Part shown: positions 12,859 to 15,928 of the stretch, one piece after another
How positions within the stretch are numbered: the first letter of the stretch is position 1
How the letters are laid out: the number at the start of each line of letters is the position of its first letter
Assembly (NCBI GenBank): GCA_031267005.1
Contig: JAIRZX010000545.1
Location: forward strand, 1-15,928
Source of the DNA: Deltaproteobacteria bacterium
GTDB lineage: Bacteria; Desulfobacterota; Desulfarculia; Adiutricales; Adiutricaceae
Direction: 5' to 3'
Length of the DNA stretch: 15,928 nucleotides
Notes under the pieces: model-generated
What the model saw: only the letters and a program-made list of their open reading frames with translations
Database searches by the model: none
Told to the model about the DNA's origin: nothing
Made by a program: the position numbers and the translations under genes

Positions 12859-13652
12859 GATAATATAATAGAGATACAGAATACCCAAACTCAGCATAAT
12901 CGGTGATATTCGCCAATGTCCTTCATTTAAGCCATGTTTTGGTGCAATACAACGTTTTTGGGTATTTTTGGAATCTCTTGGGGCCGATCGCGGCGTTTTT
13001 TTATATGGTTCAAGGAATTTTGATGCTCGAACGCATTTCGGGCCCAAAACTCCCAAATCGCCTGCCGCTAGGATAAAGGCCGACTTTCGAGGCGTTGAGC
13101 CCCCTGAAAATTTTTTTGCACTCCGTTCGCGGCCGGAAGCTGCGCGGTACGCCCAGGAGGGCTTGGGGAAGGGACGGGGCTATGGGACGGACTGGGGCGG
13201 GGGCCGAGCGGGGAAGCCGGGGGACGGACTGGGGCGGGGGCCGATGGATGGTGCAAAAGTGCCGGGATAGACAATCCGGCGCATCGGCTACGCCTGGCTC
13301 AACGCGCCGCAATGGATCGCGCCCGTCGTCGCGAGCCCCCAAGAACACAGCCCTCCCCCCCCCGGAAAGGGGCCTGTCCGCGCGGAACGCTCCCAGACGG
13401 CGCTCTCCAGCGCTTAAGCCGCCTGTCAGCCCCCCCCCAAGACTCGCCCCCTCCAATGCGCGCCCGGCACCGCATGAGATCTGTGGCGCGACCTTCCTTA
13501 CGCCGTAGCGGACACGCTTCGAACCGGCGGACGCCACGGCAACGCCCACGAAAACCCTGCCGCACGAGTCGCCCCGGGAGACTCCCCTGGCCGAGAGCGG
13601 GGGCTCCGCGCGCTTCCCTTCCGAATCCTCAGGCCTCCCGCGTCCAACTCAA
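12859..13652. other. Region without a supported gene between the polyol promoter and the IS remnant
   Basis: 12859-13080 is AT-rich. It can be read as a short + strand frame from GTG 12903 to TAA 13074-13076 (57 residues, hydrophobic in the middle, NVFGYFWNLLGPIAAFFYM) or a - strand frame 12853-13056 (67 residues). I recognise neither and see no ribosome-binding site for the + frame. A short GCCG-ATCG-CGGC stem followed by seven T (12983-13002) is a weak + strand terminator candidate. 13081-13652 is GC-rich with poly-C and poly-G runs, a direct repeat at 13184-13244, and only low-complexity Arg/Pro-rich frames. Confidence 0.5.
13184..13244. repeat. Identical 24-bp direct repeat, 37-bp period
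   Basis: Positions 13184-13207 and 13221-13244 are identical over 24 bases (GGGACGGACT followed by a G-rich stretch ending CCGA), separated by 13 nt. The copies are in a G-rich region with no gene. Identity over 24 nt suggests recent duplication. Confidence 0.9.
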
Positions 13653-14966
13653 GGCCGAACTATATGTTGTATATGGCATGTGTTTTGCTTGTATAGCTGT
13701 TGTATCCTCTCGCCTGGTTAGAAACTAGGCCGGGAACTATAGTTAATCCTCAACCTCATCTCGTCAAGTGTCCTGTCTGCGGCTCTCCTGACGTCACTCA
13801 CAAGGGGAAGAAGACGAGGACCCTCAGGGCTCACCATCCATACCAGGACAGGCCGGTCAACTTCGAGATCGACGTTCCAATAGTCCATTGCTCCGCTTGC
13901 AAGATCACGAGACAGATAGATCTCGTTATCGCTGACCCAAAGAAGCACTACACTAAGGCATTCGCCCGGGAAGTCGTCAAGCTCCTAATGTGTATGTCGG
14001 TCCTGGCTGTGTCCGTTGCCTTAAGTTTGAGTTGGGGCACAATCAACTCAATCCTCAAGGACTGGCTTGAGAAGAAGGTCTCGAACATTCCGCTGACAGG
14101 GCTCCGCCGTATAGCCATTTATGAGCTGTTCATCGGCAAACGCATCAAGTTCTTGACCATAGTTCTTGATCTGGATACCGGCGATCCGATATTCGTCGGA
14201 GAGGGAAAGGCCCAGGCTGCCCTTGAGCCGTTCTGGGCGGCCCTTGGACCCATACGGGCAAGCCGTATCGAATGTGTGGCCCTCGACATGGGAGCCGTCT
14301 TCACCAAGGCCGTAACGGACCACCTTAAGAACGCCAAGATAGTCACAGACCACTTCCACGTCGTGAAACTGATCAACATGACTGTTGACAACATTCGCCG
14401 CAGGGAGTTCGCCAGGGCCACTAAGGAGGGCAAGATAGTCCTCATAGGAACCAGATACCTCCTACTGAGGAACAAGGAGGACCTCGACGCGTCAAAGGGT
14501 GACATTGCCAGGCTGGAAAGGCTGCTTGAGCTCAACAAGCCCATAGCAACGATATACATCCTCAAGGAAGACTTGAGGCAGATTTGGACTAAGGGGTCGA
14601 AGGAAAAGGCGGAGGAGGCCCTCAAGAGCTGGTTGACCACGTCCAGGGAGTCTGGAGACCCGGCAATCATAAAGCCGGCCAACACCATTGAGAAGCACAG
14701 CGTTAACATATTGAATTTCTACGACTTCATGATTTCCACCGGGATGCTTGAGGGCATCAACGGCAGGATCAGGCGGAAGATCGGGTAGGCCTACGGCTAC
14801 CGCGACCTGAATCTTTTGAAGAGCTTGATTCTGGCCATCAGGCTGTTTCAGCCGAAGAGGAACATGCCTATCCTCAGCTGAATCTGACAAGGTGATTTGC
14901 CAACAATTGTGAATTCATCTACTATTTCAGGTTATCACATTTGTTCTGATACTATAGTTTCAGTCC
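13653..14966 (+). mobile_element. Degenerate ISL3-family insertion sequence, approximate bounds
   Basis: The transposase-like gene at 13700-14881 identifies the element. A candidate right end is 14951-14966, whose reverse complement reads GGACTGAAACTATAGT. Two candidate left ends resemble it: GGCCGGGAACTATAGT at 13728-13743 (13 of 16 matches) and GGCCGAACTATATGT at 13653-13667 (needs one gap). ISL3 ends usually begin with GG, which fits. I favour the outer left end because the inner one would fall inside the coding region, giving about 1.3 kb. No 8-bp target duplication is visible at either pairing, so the bounds are tentative. Base composition is nearer 50% GC than the surrounding DNA, consistent with transfer. 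Confidence 0.45.
13700..14881 (+). pseudogene. Broken ISL3-family transposase
   Basis: ISL3-type transposase with an N-terminal zinc-binding motif CPVCGS (C24, C27) and HCSAC (C64, C67), then the DDE domain. Landmarks: IVLDLDTG (154-161), FVGEGK (165-170), ALDMGAVF with D196, IVTDHFHVVKL (214-224) and GMLEGINGRIRRK with E351 (348-360). Three lesions are visible. No ATG or plausible ribosome-binding site starts the frame: it opens at TTG 13700, two codons after an in-frame TAG at 13694, and the usual ~30 N-terminal residues do not match the family. The family's IxIDE motif, expected to hold the first catalytic Asp, reads IAIYE (Y141, codon TAT at 14120-14122). An amber TAG at 14786-14788 cuts the protein before the conserved AYGYRDLN tail, which continues in frame to TGA at 14879-14881. 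Probably inactive. Confidence 0.85.
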
Positions 14967-14980
14967 AAAAATGGATAGTT

Positions 14981-15081
14981 ATTGCCATTGCTGATAAATA
15001 TTAGAATAATATCTCAGAAATGACTATACCGTATATGAATTGAATACCCGCCAATTTCTAATATTTAGATTCAATGGCAAT
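14981..15081. repeat. 26-bp imperfect inverted repeat in AT-rich DNA
   Basis: Arm 14981-15006 and arm 15056-15081 are complementary at 22 of 26 positions: ten matched pairs (ATTGCCATTG), a 5-nt mismatched block, then eleven matched pairs (AAATATTAGAA). The 49-nt centre has no frame of note. It begins 14 nt after the candidate right end of the ISL3 element. It could be a miniature inverted-repeat element, the two ends of a deleted IS, or a large RNA or DNA hairpin. No target duplication is visible. Confidence 0.75.
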
Positions 15082-15805
15082 ATGCCAAAAATAAATTTAT
15101 TCAAACAAAAAAATTTAAGTAAATCACAATCTCTTTTGTTAGACATCTAGCCAAAACATGAAAATTTTATAACAAGTTACAAAACACAAGATGTATCCGT
15201 TCATGGTCATGGCCAGGAAGTTTAGACAGTTCCTGCCTTGTGTCACCAGTATCGGCTAGAATGTGGATTGCTGTTGAAGAACAGGACCCCCACTCCTCTC
15301 TTTTAACGTCTTCCAGGCTACCGGACACTTTCCTTCCAGCCCTCAGCTCTTCTCAGCTAGCCCTTCAGGTCCGCATGCCGCCCACTCTCCTCCAGGCTCT
15401 TTCCCGTCCATCCCCCCCGATCGGATACCACAAGATGTTGGGCTATATGTTGATATTTAGTTTGAAAGGTGTGTACCAGAAGCCGTTTTGCCAAAAAAAC
15501 CAGATTTAATGAATTTATTAAACCGAAATTAATAAAACTCTTAGTTTTCTAAGGTGTTACATCAAAGTTATTTTATCAAATTCAATTTAATCCCGCAGGC
15601 TCTGCCCCCCCCGGACATGCATTGTTGTGAAGACCCAAAAATTCGTCTCGGGGGACCTCCCCGGCGCGGCAGCGGCCCTCGATACGGCCTCGGAAGCCTG
15701 CTCGGCCTCCTTCGGGCGGGGATGCCGCACAGGTACGGGGGGGGAGGGTGAAGGAACCCAGATTTTCTTCCCGTCCTGAAGGTGGCGCCCGCAACTCCCC
15801 AACGG
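15082..15805. other. Gene-free stretch, AT-rich then GC-rich
   Basis: 15082-15190 and 15440-15600 are AT-rich with poly-A runs and no frame of note. 15190-15430 reads MYPFMVMARKFRQFLPCVTSIG from ATG 15191 and then stops; this could be a fragment of a gene but I do not recognise it. A minor AAAAC-TCTTA-GTTTT inverted repeat lies near 15533-15547. 15600-15805 is GC-rich with C8 and G8 runs and no supported gene. Confidence 0.5.
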
Positions 15806-15828
15806 CTGTGCCGGGCATGGCGGCACAG
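15806..15828 (-). terminator. Stem-loop after the right-edge gene
   Basis: Perfect 8-bp inverted repeat CTGTGCCG and CGGCACAG with a 7-nt loop, starting 11 nt after the stop codon of the partial gene on the - strand. Position suits a terminator. On the - strand it is followed by CCGUUGG rather than a U-run, so it would be a non-canonical or Rho-assisted terminator, or a 3'-end protector. Confidence 0.45.
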
Positions 15829-15839
15829 GCGAGTTAAAG

Positions 15840-15928
15840 TCAGCAACCCGCTACGTGAATGGTCTTGCCTTCGCGCTCTACCGTCTCCCAGAACAGTTTC
15901 TCGTCCCAGGTCTTTTTTAAATCCTTGT
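15840..15928 (-). CDS. 3' end of an unidentified protein, cut by window edge
   Basis: The last 28 codons of a - strand gene are visible, beginning at AAG 15924-15926 and ending at TGA 15840-15842. The peptide begins KDLKKTWDEKLFWETVERE and ends GKTIHVAGC. Its balanced composition (Lys, Asp, Glu, Trp, Ile) is unlike the Arg/Pro/Ala-rich translations of non-coding frames in this GC-rich DNA, and a stem-loop follows 11 nt downstream of the stop. Two facts argue for a real gene end; the product cannot be named from 28 residues. The two bases 15927-15928 belong to the preceding codon. Confidence 0.55.
   Translation of the reverse strand, partial: KDLKKTWDEKLFWETVEREGKTIHVAGC

Noticed and set aside
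13312..13728. + strand frame running into the IS
   Set aside because: Arg/Pro-rich translation, no motif, out of frame with the transposase.
14786..14788. Amber codon read through as pyrrolysine
   Set aside because: The kinase and binding-protein genes end naturally in TAG, and the transposase carries other lesions, so simple decay is the better explanation.
15568..15846. - strand open frames of 78-92 codons near the right edge
   Set aside because: Low-complexity translations in other frames that overlap the stem-loop; the protein-like frame is the partial one ending at 15840.
1..15928. tRNA, rRNA or known riboswitch
   Set aside because: I looked for tRNA T-arm GTTCRA patterns with matching acceptor stems and for familiar riboswitch cores and found none that held up by eye; a covariance-model search would be decisive.

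Overview
The window is very GC-rich (roughly 65-70% by eye) with two AT-rich islands near the right end, and looks like a chromosomal segment of an anaerobic bacterium. The anaerobe inference rests on a DUF3786 protein, a family found mainly in sulfate reducers, acetogens and related strict anaerobes. The sugar-binding protein is a lipoprotein rather than a freely soluble periplasmic protein. I cannot fix the phylum from this sequence.

Left part (1-2719): a hexanucleotide array at the window edge; then tatD and maf, overlapping by 4 nt on the + strand, with a TATAAT box only 7 nt before the tatD start codon; then a convergent DUF3786 gene on the - strand. The gap between the convergent genes holds a strong hairpin and two tandem-repeat types.

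Middle part (2913-12900): a carbohydrate locus read right to left on the - strand. In transcription order it is a zinc-dependent polyol dehydrogenase, a lipoprotein sugar-binding protein, a two-domain RbsA-type ATPase, an RbsC-type permease (overlapping the ATPase gene by 4 nt) and a PfkB-family fructokinase-like enzyme. A ROK-family regulator follows with its own promoter. The simplest reading is uptake of a hexitol such as sorbitol, oxidation to fructose and phosphorylation to fructose-6-phosphate, with the ROK protein as local regulator. The dehydrogenase gene has a near-consensus sigma-70 promoter (TTGACA, 17 nt, TATTAT) embedded in several palindromes.

Right part (12900-15928): AT-rich DNA, a GC-rich segment without a convincing gene, and a decayed ISL3-family insertion sequence. 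Its transposase lacks a proper start, has Tyr where the first catalytic Asp is expected, and is cut by an amber codon near the C-terminus. An AT-rich stretch with a 26-bp imperfect inverted repeat follows. At the right edge is the 3' end of a - strand gene (28 residues visible) followed by a stem-loop.

The most unusual feature at window scale is that almost every larger intergenic gap is filled with a degenerate tandem repeat, with periods of 6, 7, 16, 25 and 54 bp (plus a 37-bp pair). The largest is a heptanucleotide array of about 42 in-phase units (9783-10076) inside the transporter locus. Two other places (2913-3051 and 11516-11543) carry 7-bp units of a related GTT-initial type.
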